From contig VWZP01005531.1 of NCBI GenBank assembly GCA_013396995.1, positions 310,001 through 374,000 of the forward strand: a stretch of DNA of 64,000 nt, in the 5' to 3' direction. The number at the start of each line of letters is the position of its first letter. The first letter of the stretch is position 1. This stretch comes from Dicaeum eximium. Its lineage: Eukaryota; Chordata; Aves; Passeriformes; Dicaeidae. Below, piece by piece: positions 50,250 through 61,500 of this stretch. The translations under genes and the position numbers were made by a program. The notes under the pieces are model-generated. The model ran no database searches. It was not told the DNA's origin and saw nothing but the letters and a program-made list of their open reading frames with translations.

Positions 50250-50724
50250 AATCTATTGCTCTTCCCTTGTTCACTGATGTAGTCACTCCATCAGATAAGG
50301 CTGTTATGTTGGTCAGGCAGGTGGAGCCATGCTGGTGTCTTGAATCATGTTCTTGTCCTCCATGTGCCTCACCAGGGCTTCTAGGAGGATCTATTCCATG
50401 ATCTTCCCAGGCACAGAGGGGAGACTGACAAGTCAGTGTTTCCAGGAGCCTCATTTCTACATTTTTAAAGAGGTGTACAACCTTTCCCTTTTTCCAGTCA
50501 CCTGGGACTTGACCTGACTGCGAAGACTATTCAAATATTATGGGGAGTGTCTTGGTGACTAGATCAGCCAGTTCCCTCAGGACTCTGGGATGCATCTCAT
50601 CAGGTACCATAGACTTATGTTCATTCAGGTTCCTCAGGTGGTCATGAACCTGGTCTTTACTTACAGTGAGAGGGGCTCCACCAGTTCCCACCTTGCTGTC
50701 CTTCTTACTGACAAGATATTTCAT
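49644..50724 (-). pseudogene. CR1 LINE ORF2 remnant, reverse transcriptase
   Basis: Minus-strand frames encode recognisable CR1 ORF2 pieces in order. VGTGGAPLTV and DEMHPRVLRELADLV lie at 50724-50527, HGGQEHDSRHQHG lies at 50454-50155, and SGVPQGSVLGPVLF, ending with STKLSGAV, lies at 50130-49843. VLHLGWGNPQYQHRLGDEEI then follows up to the gap. The pieces are in different frames, so the gene is broken by frameshifts. The catalytic box usually read FADD in this family is FANS here, so both aspartates are lost. A TTTA microsatellite replaces part of the sequence before the CKAFDTV region. The 5' part (endonuclease and ORF1) is absent, as is usual for truncated CR1. Confidence 0.92.
50198..50251. 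repeat. (TAAA)n microsatellite inside CR1 ORF2
   Basis: About 13.5 uninterrupted copies of a 4-bp unit, read AAAT on the plus strand and TTTA on the CR1 sense strand. In usual CR1 this spot holds roughly 25 bp with CAAGTCCAGGTAGATGAC. In translation the four-base unit gives a repeating four-residue pattern (LFIY), which is why a long open frame spans it. It will be highly variable in length between individuals. Confidence 0.95.
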
Positions 50725-53700
50725 TCATCACTTCCTGTTTTATTATGGTTCTTTCAATTTCTGGTATCACTAATAGAATTCAAACTCAGACATTATAAAA
50801 TATTAGTCTTTTATACAGCTCTTTTTATTACAGATTACCTTTCAGAGCATTTTAAAGGAGATCTCGCCAGATGTTCTCTATTTCACAGTGCAGAAACTGG
50901 GGGGTTACTCATCAGGTGAAGACCAGTTGAGAAATGAGAAGTCTTTGAAAACAAATCAGTGGCTCAAAGGCTTAGTATGTTTGAAGCTAAATTTGAAACT
51001 GTCAACATTATTCTAATCTCACATAATGTCAGGATGTTTGGAGCTTTGCTTTGCCTTTTATTTTTGTTTATCACTTTTTCTGACATTCAATACAGTTCTG
51101 TATAATGCCAGCAGGTTTTATCCCTTTAGACAGAAATGACTGCAAATGTTCTTTTCTCTACTGTACAGGAAATAAACTCAAATATTTATCCTACCAAATT
51201 ATATAATCACATTCAAGAGTTGTAATTTAAACTAATCTATTTAATGTTAAAGAAACCAGACAGCTTTTTTGGCTTTGTATCTTATATTAGATTTGGTGAG
51301 CCTAAGCTTTTAGAATTTGGAAAGATGGCTTTCATTTCCCCAGGGGAAAATAACCCTCTGTTAACAATTAAAATAATAATTATGCAAATGTGTGACAAAT
51401 TAAATAAAAAGTCTGATGTAAGTAATGACAAACCAATATGAAAAATGTATGAACTACATACTCTCATATTTAATGTCTAAAACTGTAAAAACTTAAATGT
51501 TGGATTTAGCTCTTTTCTGACCCAGAGATGAGGTAATCAAGAGGTGTTTTAAAAACCTTTTATTCCATTTTCAGTCTCATATGAAGGATGAGACAACTTT
51601 AAAAACTTAAATATTAGGAAATTGGAATTAAAATATTTAAATTTTGTAATTTTGAAAAATATTCTTTATAACTATCTTTTATTTAAGTGTGAACTAATAT
51701 AGTCACAAAATATTAAAGAATCTCATCCACAGAGGATATTTTTTCTCAATTCTTTTCTCATCTTACGTTCAATGTACTTTGAATTTGCTTGGTTTCTAAG
51801 CAGACTGCATGGGTTATCTATTCTCTTGTTTTTTCTCCCCTGAGTATCTAAGTTTAACAAGTTATTTATTGACTTTTTTGTATTTATGTGATCACTTATA
51901 TTAAATGGAAAAATTTCTGTATCCTATTGAGCAACTGAAGACATTTGGTTTTATACAGTCCACAGATCATTTTTTGGCTAGCACATTTTAAATCTCCCAT
52001 CCACCACAGAAAATCCCTGGGTTAGTATGAATCATATCGGTAAAATAATATAATTTTGTTTTAATTTAAAAACAAAATATGGGAATATTTTGAGCTCAAT
52101 TTTTAAAAATCTAATTTCTTCATAATAGTTATATTGTTGTATTTTAAAGAATTCCTAATCTATGCCTTACTTGCTTATCTGTACACATGTACTACAGAAA
52201 TCTGAACTACTTTGGGATTCCATGTGGTAATCTATGTGCTCGCAGAGCTACATGGGACTGTATCATTTTTAATGGTGAGATGATTACTAAACTTCTTTTA
52301 CTGGTCTGGGATTTCCATTCACAAGCAAAAAATCTCCCTATTTAGAGCATCACTGTAAGAACTCCTATCATCTTGTATAAACTAAGTTTATATAAATTAA
52401 GTTTCCTCAGAAATGTCAGAATTGTTACATTACCCTCCAGCACCCCTCACTCCTGATTCTAATGGCTTTTTATTGCCTGGAGAATCTTGCACATTTCCAC
52501 ATTCATAAAAATGTTCCTTAAGGTGAAAAAGGAGTTCTTCAAATACTGATTAAAAAGTAATTGCCTGAGGCCTTGAATAGAGCTTCAATGCTGAAATCAG
52601 CACTCGTTTCAAAGTTTTTAAAGATGTGAAGAGAAATAAATCCACATCCCTTACGCACTTGCTGCTAAATCATGCACCAGTACATTGATCTCACTATCTG
52701 CTACAGCAAATCATCACAACCTATAAAAACACCATAAAGTAAGTGCAGGGATACTAGAGGCTTCCCTTAGATCATATTTGTCCAAATCTTTGTGCTTTCA
52801 CAGTATCTCATTGGTCTTCATGGAATGAGGTAATTTACATGATACAAACATTTGGCTACAAAATATGGAACTCAACATTCATGCTTTTATACAAACAAAA
52901 AGACACAAATGCAAATCTGAGATCTTACTTGTATGATTCCTATTCCAGACATTGGTATCTAACTCACTATCAGAAGATCTGTTTCCCACCTAAATTTTCA
53001 TTTATTTTTCACCTTTTTGCCACTGCAGTGACAGAAATTCACATAGTTTTAGATATTCTGTACAGTCTGTGCTACCCCTAATGCAAAGAAACTCTGGGCA
53101 CATCATGCTCATTGACATTGCTGGTTTTTGTCTTTCTTGCTGCAGGGCAGTGCTGTAATCACCCATACAAGCTCTACACTTTCCTATCAAAGACACGGTT
53201 CTAGCAGCCCTCTTTGACCAGTTTGCAAGTGCCTTGCCCTCCACTAATATTTTAAATTACCATGTAAACTGCAACAAATGAGACTTGGAACTGTGTGAAA
53301 TGATGTAGAACATTCAATTACAAAGTCTCTGCATGAACCAGTGGCAGCCTCTCAAGGTTTCATTTTGCTTTGCAGGACATCTCAGTTTGACACCCATTCA
53401 TGGCTGCATTCTGAGAGACATTTAGCATAGTACAGAAGCAAATGCTGCAGAAGCAATGTCCTACTTGCTACAGAGCCACTTGATAAAAGAAAGTGTGCAT
53501 GTAACATCTTGTAGGAGAATAAAGTGCAAACAGAATCTAAAGGAAGAGTCAGACAGACAGCCAGGACAGAAAAAATAATCACATAAAAGTAAAAGAGTGA
53601 AAAAATACAGCTGATATATGCTGGAGATAAGGGGGAGAAAGGCAAACAATTTCTCAGTAATGGTTAGCTATAACATTTTCAGGCACCTATTTTCACCACA

Positions 53701-53732
53701 TGCTTATTATCATGTAAATTCTATTATAAGTC
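50725..53732. other. Unique AT-rich non-coding DNA
   Basis: No gene or transposon is recognised. The sequence is strongly AT-rich at about 51600-52150. A minus-strand open frame at 53002-53244 has mixed composition but no exon evidence. Confidence 0.5.
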
Positions 53733-54030
53733 TGTCCTAGGGTAACTTTATGATGCTTGTATCCCCCAATCATCTGGTCTGTTTATGCTGGACATTATAT
53801 TCTGTGCCTTGAAGACTGGGTCAGAGACCGAAGGCGGGCAGAAGAAGCAGCACAGAGTTTGTTATCAGAGACTGCACTTGCTCCCACACATCCTGCCGGG
53901 GCTGTGCTGTCTGGGCATGGACGGAGCGGAACAGGGCTCTGCTTCTGCTTTTTAGTTAGTTTAGCTAGCTGAGACAAAGAAGCTTTCCCTAGACTTTTTC
54001 TGTCTGTTTTCTTGGAANTAAACCAGGACA
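53733..54030 (+). mobile_element. Solo LTR with 5-bp target duplication
   Basis: The segment begins TGTCC and ends GGACA, a perfect 5-bp inverted terminal repeat of the TG...CA type. It is flanked on both sides by AAGTC (53728-53732 and 54031-54035). The length is 298 bp. A poly-A signal, AANTAAA, lies at 54016-54022, with one unresolved base at 54018 that is probably A. A 5-bp duplication is usual for ERVL-class elements. No internal region or second LTR is present, so it is a solo LTR left by recombination. The poly-A signal is unusually close to the 3' end, so the true LTR could be longer with the AAGTC match by chance. The open frame across it (53757-53972) is not considered a gene. Confidence 0.75.
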
Positions 54031-54035
54031 AAGTC

Positions 54036-56044
54036 TGAAGCAAAACACCCCTTTTTATTTAAACTCCAGAAACAGGAGATCTCCCCATGATCGTCAAAAT
54101 GACAAAGATATGTGCCATCATGACAAAGGACAATAACCACTCCAAACCAAAGCAATAATAGTATGCTAAGTTTTTTAAAATAAGCTAAACATACAATCAC
54201 AAAGTGTAAGTACCTACAAATTGTATCTGTCAACTGGCACCTTTTCTGTGATACTGACAGCACAAGAAAGATAACACATTCTATGGCTATTATTATTTCT
54301 GGTTCACATTAAGAGAATAGCAAAACATCGATCCAGGGGTGTGAGCGTGAGCACTGCCAAGGACTGGATGCAGATATCCATAAATCTCACCAGGTAAGCA
54401 TCACTCTTGACATCTTTAATGAAAAGGTAATTGCAGAAAATAATACACCTGTTCTGCCCAAATAGGAGTTCCAGAATGCTTGTAAAAAATATCCAATAAT
54501 CACATCAAAGGTAGAGCTCATTAACATGTTAAATATATGCAGTGTTCAGAATTTCTAAAACATTATGGTTTTCTGATATTTACAACACAAACTTTATGAT
54601 GATTTTAAGGAAGAATTGCAGAATAAGGAAAAAAAACCCCAAGAATTAAAAGTAAAATAATTCTATTAAATCTTAACCAGAAATGCTTTGTTTTCTAGTG
54701 GTAATAATTCTCCTTTTAAATGTAGAGACATCTACCTATAATATTTTAAGTATAAAGTTGAAATATTATTATTCCAGGGGAAAAAATAGATTTCAAATAT
54801 AAACTTTTATTTGTTGAATACTCTGGGTTTGATGATGATTTTGGCTGCAGTTTTGTTGAGAAGGAGGACCTGGAAACTAGACTAGTTTTCTTCCTCTTTC
54901 CTTTTTTCTGGGTAATGGAAACTGTTATTATTTATAAACTTTAGAAAGGGATGCTGGCTTCCATGCTAAAACCTAAAGTGATTAAAGGCCTCCTTTACAA
55001 GGTTACATCTAACTTTTTCATAAATACTGAAGTCAACACTATTTATAGATGACAATGTCAGCAAAAAAAAGAATAAAGGTTTTTTCTCCTTGTAGCTAAA
55101 ACTCTTAGTTTATATTAGCTTAAAGGTAGATAAAAATATGGCTTTCTTTATGATTTCACTGGTTACAATTTAATCCTCTGCAAGATCATTAAAACGTTTA
55201 TTTGCATTCCTGCATCCAGTGTTTATTGCTCTTTTAACTGAATTCAGCTTCCTAATAATAATCACTTCAGTTCTGAATTTTGCATTTTAATTAAAGAGAA
55301 GTGATTCCTTTGGAAGTATACAGGATACTCCCTAAATTAATGTGTAAGCATCATAGAAATGCTTGAGGCTCATGGAAGTTACGGTTAGTTTAGGGATACA
55401 ATATTTGCAGAAAATATTGCACTAAAAGAAATTTGAATACTTAATATTATGCTAGTAGTTGGTTAATAATATTCCTGAATCTGTATTAAATGCTAGAGGA
55501 CAGTAGAGATAAAATAACCAATGGTGATTTATAATACAAAGAAATTATATTCAGATTGGAAATATTAACATACCTACCCTGCTCATAGAATAGCTTTATC
55601 TTAAATAATCTTAGTATTATGAAATTCTGCATTTATTATGCACTAGCAAAGCAATGTATAAATGCAGTAGATAAAAAAACCCCACAGGTTATGTTAGATG
55701 TTCTTTGTGTCCCCCACTGAACACTGCTTTTTCTATGCAAAATAACAGCTCTTTGTAAAAATAACTGTACATAGTGTATAGATAATAACTTCAGTTGCAA
55801 CTAAAAGGGTTTGGTTTTAAGCCACTTAGTTTACACGCTTTGAAATCCTGGCTGTGACTGTGAAGATACCTCCAGAGATGTCAGAATCTTTCTTCTTTGC
55901 ATTTGATTTCCACCATGTCATACTATTGTAACCCTGATAGCATACAGTTTCCAATACCTTGTTCTGTGCATATCGTAAACCTGTAAATTATCTATTGTAT
56001 CTGTCATGAGTCTTTGAGAAAATTTCTCTTTGGCTGTAAGGTCT
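54036..56044. other. Unique AT-rich non-coding DNA
   Basis: No gene or repeat is recognised. The sequence up to about 54180 could belong to the LTR if that element is longer than the duplication suggests. Confidence 0.5.
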
Positions 56045-56496
56045 TGTCGGAATCCAGGGCACAGAGGATGTCTCTCTGCCTGTTTTAAGAGACTCTGACC
56101 CTCAGCAGAACACTGCTTTTAACCTTTACCCCTGGGAAAAATTGCCAAAATTTTGGGATGAGTTAGAGCACACAGGTAGTAATATGTAGTAGTAGAAGTA
56201 GTTTTTCACAGAGTGTATCACAGTGAAGAATTTAGGGTTTTAGGATTTTAATATGAAAGTGAATAGGACACAAGATGAAGGATTTTGGGTGTTGTCCCTT
56301 CTTCCTTCTTCCTTCTTGTCCCTCTTCAGCTCCATTTTATGTAGTACTTGTGGTAGAAAACTATTGGTTAGAGTAAGTAGTAATGTGGAAGTTACACGAA
56401 TAGATTAGTAGAAGTTATTGGTAGCAAAGTAGAAACAAAGTACGTGTTAGAATGTAATTGGGTTAAACAGCTTTAAAAGACCTTGGTTTTGGGTAC

Positions 56497-56530
56497 ATTT
56501 TGTCCATTTTGTCCATTTTGTCCATTTTGT
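56497..56530. repeat. 9-bp tandem repeat, 3.8 copies
   Basis: ATTTTGTCC is repeated at 56497-56505, 56506-56514 and 56515-56523, with a partial fourth copy to 56530. It sits within the LTR-like element, between its TATA-like site and the tRNA-like segment. Confidence 0.95.
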
Positions 56531-56677
56531 GCCTTGCTTCTCGCATGCTAAGTCTGGTGTGCAGACAGCGTGCTGAACTTAAGATAAGAATCAAAACCCT
56601 GAAGACCAAGAGAAAGAGAGTCCTGCTTGTTCTTCACCCTTGGAAAAGAGCTCAGCAGTGAGAACCCCCTCCAAAAG

Positions 56678-56749
56678 GCCCAGCTAGCTCAGTCGGTAGA
56701 GCATGGGACTCTTAATCCCAGGGGACTGGGTTCCCATGCTTGTTGGGAC
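56678..56749 (+). pseudogene. tRNA-Lys(CUU)-like pseudogene
   Basis: The first 45 or so bases match vertebrate tRNA-Lys(CUU): acceptor GCCCAGC, D-arm with an intact A box (TAGCTCAGTCGG), and anticodon stem-loop with CTT at 56711-56713. The 3' half has decayed. GGGTTC is kept, but the T-loop and T-stem that follow no longer pair, so the B box is lost. The acceptor 3' strand reads GTTGGGA, leaving the first pair mismatched. It lies inside a TSD-bounded LTR-like element, so it was carried or captured by that element rather than being a normal gene. Confidence 0.8.
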
Positions 56750-56764
56750 CAAAAAAACCCAACA
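56741..56764 (+). repeat. Hairpin TGTTGGG / CCCAACA at element end
   Basis: A 7-bp perfect inverted repeat (56741-56747 and 56758-56764) encloses a 10-base loop that is mostly A. Its left arm includes the acceptor 3' strand of the tRNA-like segment. Its right arm is the terminus of the LTR-like element. Confidence 0.85.
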
Positions 56765-56769
56765 GGTCT

Positions 56770-58390
56770 GATCATAAGAATAAATTTTAAGGCCATTTTC
56801 ACCATTACCTTCAGATGTTAGAAAAAAAAAATACCCCAACCAATCTCTTTGGATTTTTTTTCTTTAAGGAAAAATATATTTATTCATGAAGACTTAGCAA
56901 ATAATCTAGTTACTTCAGGAGACATTTTGTGGGACTCATATTGTGAATGGCTGACTAGGTAATGTTGCTTGTTTATTTATATTCCTTACATATTTTCTTA
57001 GAAACCAAGTCATGGCAATTATCATTCCCCATTTAACATTCAGTTAGCTGGGAGAGTATTTCCTTGCATATTTTGGTACACACCTGCTCATAAAGTCTGG
57101 ACCACAGATTCCAAGAGGAGTGATTTTTACTTTCATTTTTATTCAGACCATGCTACCTTAACTGCAAATTTGTACTTCTTTTACAGTTCTTGATACTTTT
57201 ATGAAAAATGAAAACTTTGTGTGTTGGAAGCATGAGGCCAGCATTCATTCTTCATCAGCTTCAAAGTAGCATTATAACTTATTTATATAGGTCCTGAAAA
57301 TGGTACAAAAAATCAATGGAGAAAAATATACCCACAAAATATTAGTCTTAGTTTCACTCTAAGTTATTGGAGTAACTCTTGTTAAATGTCCAAGATGGCA
57401 CCCTTATGAAATTGTTCCTAATGTCTTATTGCTTTCTAAAGAAGTCAGTCAATAAGATTACACCTTGATAAATATCCTAAGATTATGAGTAAAAATGAAT
57501 TTATTTGTGAAATTAAATGTTAATATTCTATTAAATTTTGAAAAATGTCTATACTTATGGCTGTCAATTTGTTTAATACCATGCATTAAGCCTATTAACC
57601 TAAAGAAACATTGTGCAATTTATAAATATTTCTTCTGCTATGCAGAGTCAATACATTTTGCACTGTTAGTTAATTAATATTGGGAATAGTTGTAGAATTA
57701 TGGTGGGATAATCAGATTGGCACAGGTGCAATATGGCTTAGGCAGGGACTGAGGGTCTCAGGCTGAGCTGGGACACATCCCCTAGGCCCTTGGCAAGCTG
57801 TGTGGGGCTGGGAGTCACAGGGGAGGCCAGTCCCAGCCACTGAGGCCTGCGAGCACTCCCAGGACCTCCTCAAGCACTCTCCTTTGGACATTGATCAGCT
57901 GGCTGCTTTGCAGATGAGTATTGGGATGGACTTTCCCTCTGAGGGAGTGCTGGTGTTCTCAGGATATTGTGCTGTAGCATATTTTCCCTTGGGAAATAGC
58001 TGAGGCATTTCTAAAAATGAGTAAAAGAAAAAAACAATCCATGGGTAAGCTTGAAACCACTTAGTTGAGGAGCACATCCTGCACCAGACTCAGGATTTGA
58101 TCTCTCAGCATCACTGGTGTCAGAGATGGAGATTTTGCCATCCTGTGAGAAACCAGAAAAACTGGATGAACACAGGAGACTTTCAAAAACAGTACATCAC
58201 ATATGCTTTCTACAAATTTGTTCAGGTGGTCAAATGATCTCAAGGTGATCCACAGCTCTCACCCCCATCAGAAAGTACATGCCTCCTTCTCAAAACATGT
58301 CAGAGCCCATGCTCAAGCTGGGGCATGATTGTGGGTATCCAGTGCCTTCTGCTAGTTCAGAGGTTAGAACTTCTGAACAGTACAGTTCTT
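56770..58390. other. Non-coding DNA with a locally GC-richer part
   Basis: 56770-57690 is AT-rich and unremarkable. From about 57700 the sequence becomes clearly richer in G and C than the rest of the window and continues so into the CR1 fragment at 58391. No family could be named for 57700-58390. It may be more, highly diverged, repeat sequence. Open frames there are short and unsupported. Confidence 0.45.
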
Positions 58391-58550
58391 GGCCATTCCC
58401 ATGTGTCCTGGCACTGGGTACAAGGGAGAAGAACTCAGCACCTGACACTCAAATTCCTTTCCTCAGGAAGCTGTAGGGACCTGTGAGGTCACTCCTCAGC
58501 CTTCTTCTCTCCAAACTAGACAAACTCAGAGTCCTCAGCTGGGTATTTCA
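58391..58550 (-). mobile_element. CR1 LINE fragment
   Basis: The plus strand reads GGCCATTCCCATGTGTCCTG, GCACTGGGTAC, GTGAGGTCACTCCTCAGCCT and TCTTCTCTCCAAACTAGACA in the order found in the reverse complement of CR1 3' regions, where GGCCATTCCC-CTTGTCCTG, GCACTGGGCAC and CCTCAGCCT-CTTCTCCA-GCT are typical. It lacks the terminal GAATCATAGAAT motif, so it is an internal fragment on the minus strand. Confidence 0.7.
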
Positions 58551-61500
58551 AACTCATTGTGAGACATCCACCTCACTTTAGAGAGCAGTGGGACCTCAAT
58601 ACCAAAGTCTGGTGATCTACTAGAGGGAAAACAAGGATACTATTTGATACCACCTACAATAATTCTTTGGATAATACTAAGAGACAAATCATTAAAATAA
58701 TTTACAAAACAGCTAAAAAACTGTGTCCTTTTTTTGCATCTAGTGAGCACCACAACAATTAGATCAGTGACTGCTCTGGAAAATAACATACATACGAGTA
58801 ATTCCTTTATGGAAATATCTTTAATATTATTTTTAAACATTATCAATAAGTAAAAAATAGTATACAATGTACCTCTTTATAAGCATGCCCCATTTGATCT
58901 GAAATATGGACTTATTCTTACACATGAACTGACAAAATCAAGTTTTAAATCATTCATATTTTCAAATGGATAATAAAATGAAACTAGGCTCAGGTTTAAT
59001 TTTTTGAGGATGGAAATGCTGAAAACCAGTAATTACTATACTTGACAATTTAGCCAAAGCCTATTACTCCAATCTCTGCTAAATTAGCCAATAATTATCA
59101 GCTTCCAGACAACAGCAATGAAATAGATGAGGGTCGGGTTTTGGGCTTTGTTTTGATATGTTTGTGTGTAGGGAAGGTGTTTAAATATCAAACAGAACAA
59201 GTGTACCCTAATAAAGTTAAAGTAGGTAATCTTTTACTAAAATAGAGATATATCTGTAGTTTGCTATTTCTTGAATTCTGTTTTCAACATGGTTTTCACA
59301 TAAAGACAAAGTACTTCATGTGTGTCAGTCCAGTGTAAGATTCGTCTATCTGACAGTAATCTGTAATTATATAAAAAATATTCAGTATTCAGCAGCATGA
59401 TTCAGGAATTCGCCAGCATCTTCCCAAGCACCAACTTCTTCAATATAAGAATGACTGAGATTAAATAATGCTTTTAAATTAAAAACATGGGAATTCTGAG
59501 GGAAAATAACACCTGTTTTGGTAACACTGGAAGCAAGTCAGTCTCAAATAATATTGCACTGCAAGATATTATTTACTCTTCGTATGTGAAGAAAAAATTA
59601 GGAAATCTGTCTGAAATGTATCATTAGTTAAGCACATGAAGACCATAAAAAGTCAGTGGCACTGAAGAAAAAAAAAAATAGATATCAAACACTCAGCTTT
59701 ACCTAAATCATCAAACCAACCTAATTAACTACTGCTGAACTGCATATGTATGTACATATATGGACTCTGGAAATGGTGTGATGCACATTTATATTCTAAA
59801 TGACCAAAAGGTGTTTATTGACTTCTGTTTGTCTGTCATGTCAGAATAAGTAGTAGACTCCAGCACATAAATTATTATTACAGATACAGACCTAGTAATT
59901 CCAAATTATGGAATCAAGATAGAAAAAAGAGAGCACCTATGAGAAGGCAGACCAGTTATTAAATGAACTTAAAAATGTATTTATTCATCAGTATAGTGAT
60001 ATAAATTTCAGTAAAATTTTATGACATAAAAGACTGAAAATCAGAGGATTTCTGTTTGGAAACTTAGCAAAGTTGTATTTTTTCTTATGAGTAAATGGTC
60101 TAGAATATAACTGTGAGCATCATCTTATTTGACAGAAACGTTCAAAATATATTGAAAGGTACAGTATTAAATGCAATTGTTTAAATATATTTCAGTTACA
60201 TTTACACTGAGATTGATCATAATGAAAAGGGAGGACACTGAAGCAAAGGGAGGAGGTTATTACACTAGTTTAAGGAAGAGCAGAAGTTAAATGCTCAGAA
60301 TGGCCTTTTTTCTAGTTGATCTGTAGTCTGTCATCAGACTATCAGAGTACTTGGTGCTTCTTCCTTCTTTTCTATTCACTAGGGTAGTCCATTGTGGAAA
60401 TTGGAAATTTTGTGTAGAAAAATAAAATGTTGTTTCTCCTACTCTCCACAGAAACCTTTGAATTTTATTCAAAAAACATTCTAGAGTCCAATCCCAAAAG
60501 TTTTTATACATATATTCTTCAGGAAAAAAAAAAAAAATAGTTACTAAGCAGCTTGATTAGACAACCTAAGTATCTGTAACATTTATCTGGGTTTTCCTTT
60601 ACATCCTCTCTGAGAACACAAATTTAATTGCTCAATATCCTGCTGTCACCAATTTGTCCTAGGTTAAGTATTTTCTAGTAGTACATATATTTCCTTTGCT
60701 AATAAATGCAAATGTCTTCAGGAAAACTGTTCCCTAGCTTTAATAAGGAGAGATTTGAAAGTAAAATAATCAGTTTCAATAAAAGAATTCTGATTCTTTT
60801 TTCACAGAAAATGTACTAGTTCTTGTGAAGATTGTATCAAAATCAGTTGAATACATTAAACCAAACCAGTGCACAAATTACCTTATACATAGCTTCCTTT
60901 TCCATTTTATTGTATATGCTTTGAAATATTCTGCTTTTTCAGCTCATCTTATATTTTCCGCAGAAATTCTTCTGTTTCCTGAAAACTGAAAAAACCTTTC
61001 AACTTCGATTTCTCAACTGTTTTGTGGGAAGGTGGAAGTCCAACCAAAGATGCTGCTGGCAGTTGGGTGTTAGGATGCCACTTGAATCTACTCCCTTTTT
61101 GCAACAATATGCATGAACTCATATTAGGTTACCAATTAAGAACAAGAACTCAAGGCATCTGTTACTAAAACCACAGTTGTTACTAACCAGCTAAATATAA
61201 AAGCTTTAGAGCGTAGTAGGATTTCTATTTAAAACTTGATGCAAAACCACACAACCTAACTCCTTACAGTTTTCAGGACTAGCCTGTACCACTCTGGCCA
61301 GCCCACCCAAAACCACTTCAGCCAGGCTGAGATGTTACTGCTCTGTAGCTTGTTTTGTGAAGTCAGAAATGTATCAACTGTTTACTTCAGAGACAAAGAC
61401 CTAAAGAATCCATGGTGCATATTTTTAATGCCTGAGGTCAGAACTGGCATTCACCAAACATTACATATACAGAGCTTTCATGAACTGAAGACTGAACACT

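Larger units (their letters stand above)
56045..56764 (+). mobile_element. LTR-like element carrying a tRNA-Lys-like sequence
   Basis: The element begins TGTCGG and ends CCAACA, an inverted end pair with five of six bases matching. It is flanked by GGTCT on both sides (56040-56044 and 56765-56769). The length is 720 bp. Inside are a TATA-like CTTTAAAAG near 56471, 3.8 copies of ATTTTGTCC at 56497-56530, and CTGAAGACCAAGAGAAAGAG at about 56598. The last part resembles passerine LTR ends as I recall them. Near the 3' end lies a tRNA-Lys(CUU)-like segment, followed by a TGTTGGG...CCCAACA hairpin that includes the terminus. No gag, pol or env frame is present, so it is a solo LTR or a non-autonomous element. 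Confidence 0.6.

Noticed and set aside
56678..56749. Functional tRNA-Lys gene
   Set aside because: The B box and T-stem are lost and the first acceptor pair is mismatched, so normal transcription and folding are unlikely.
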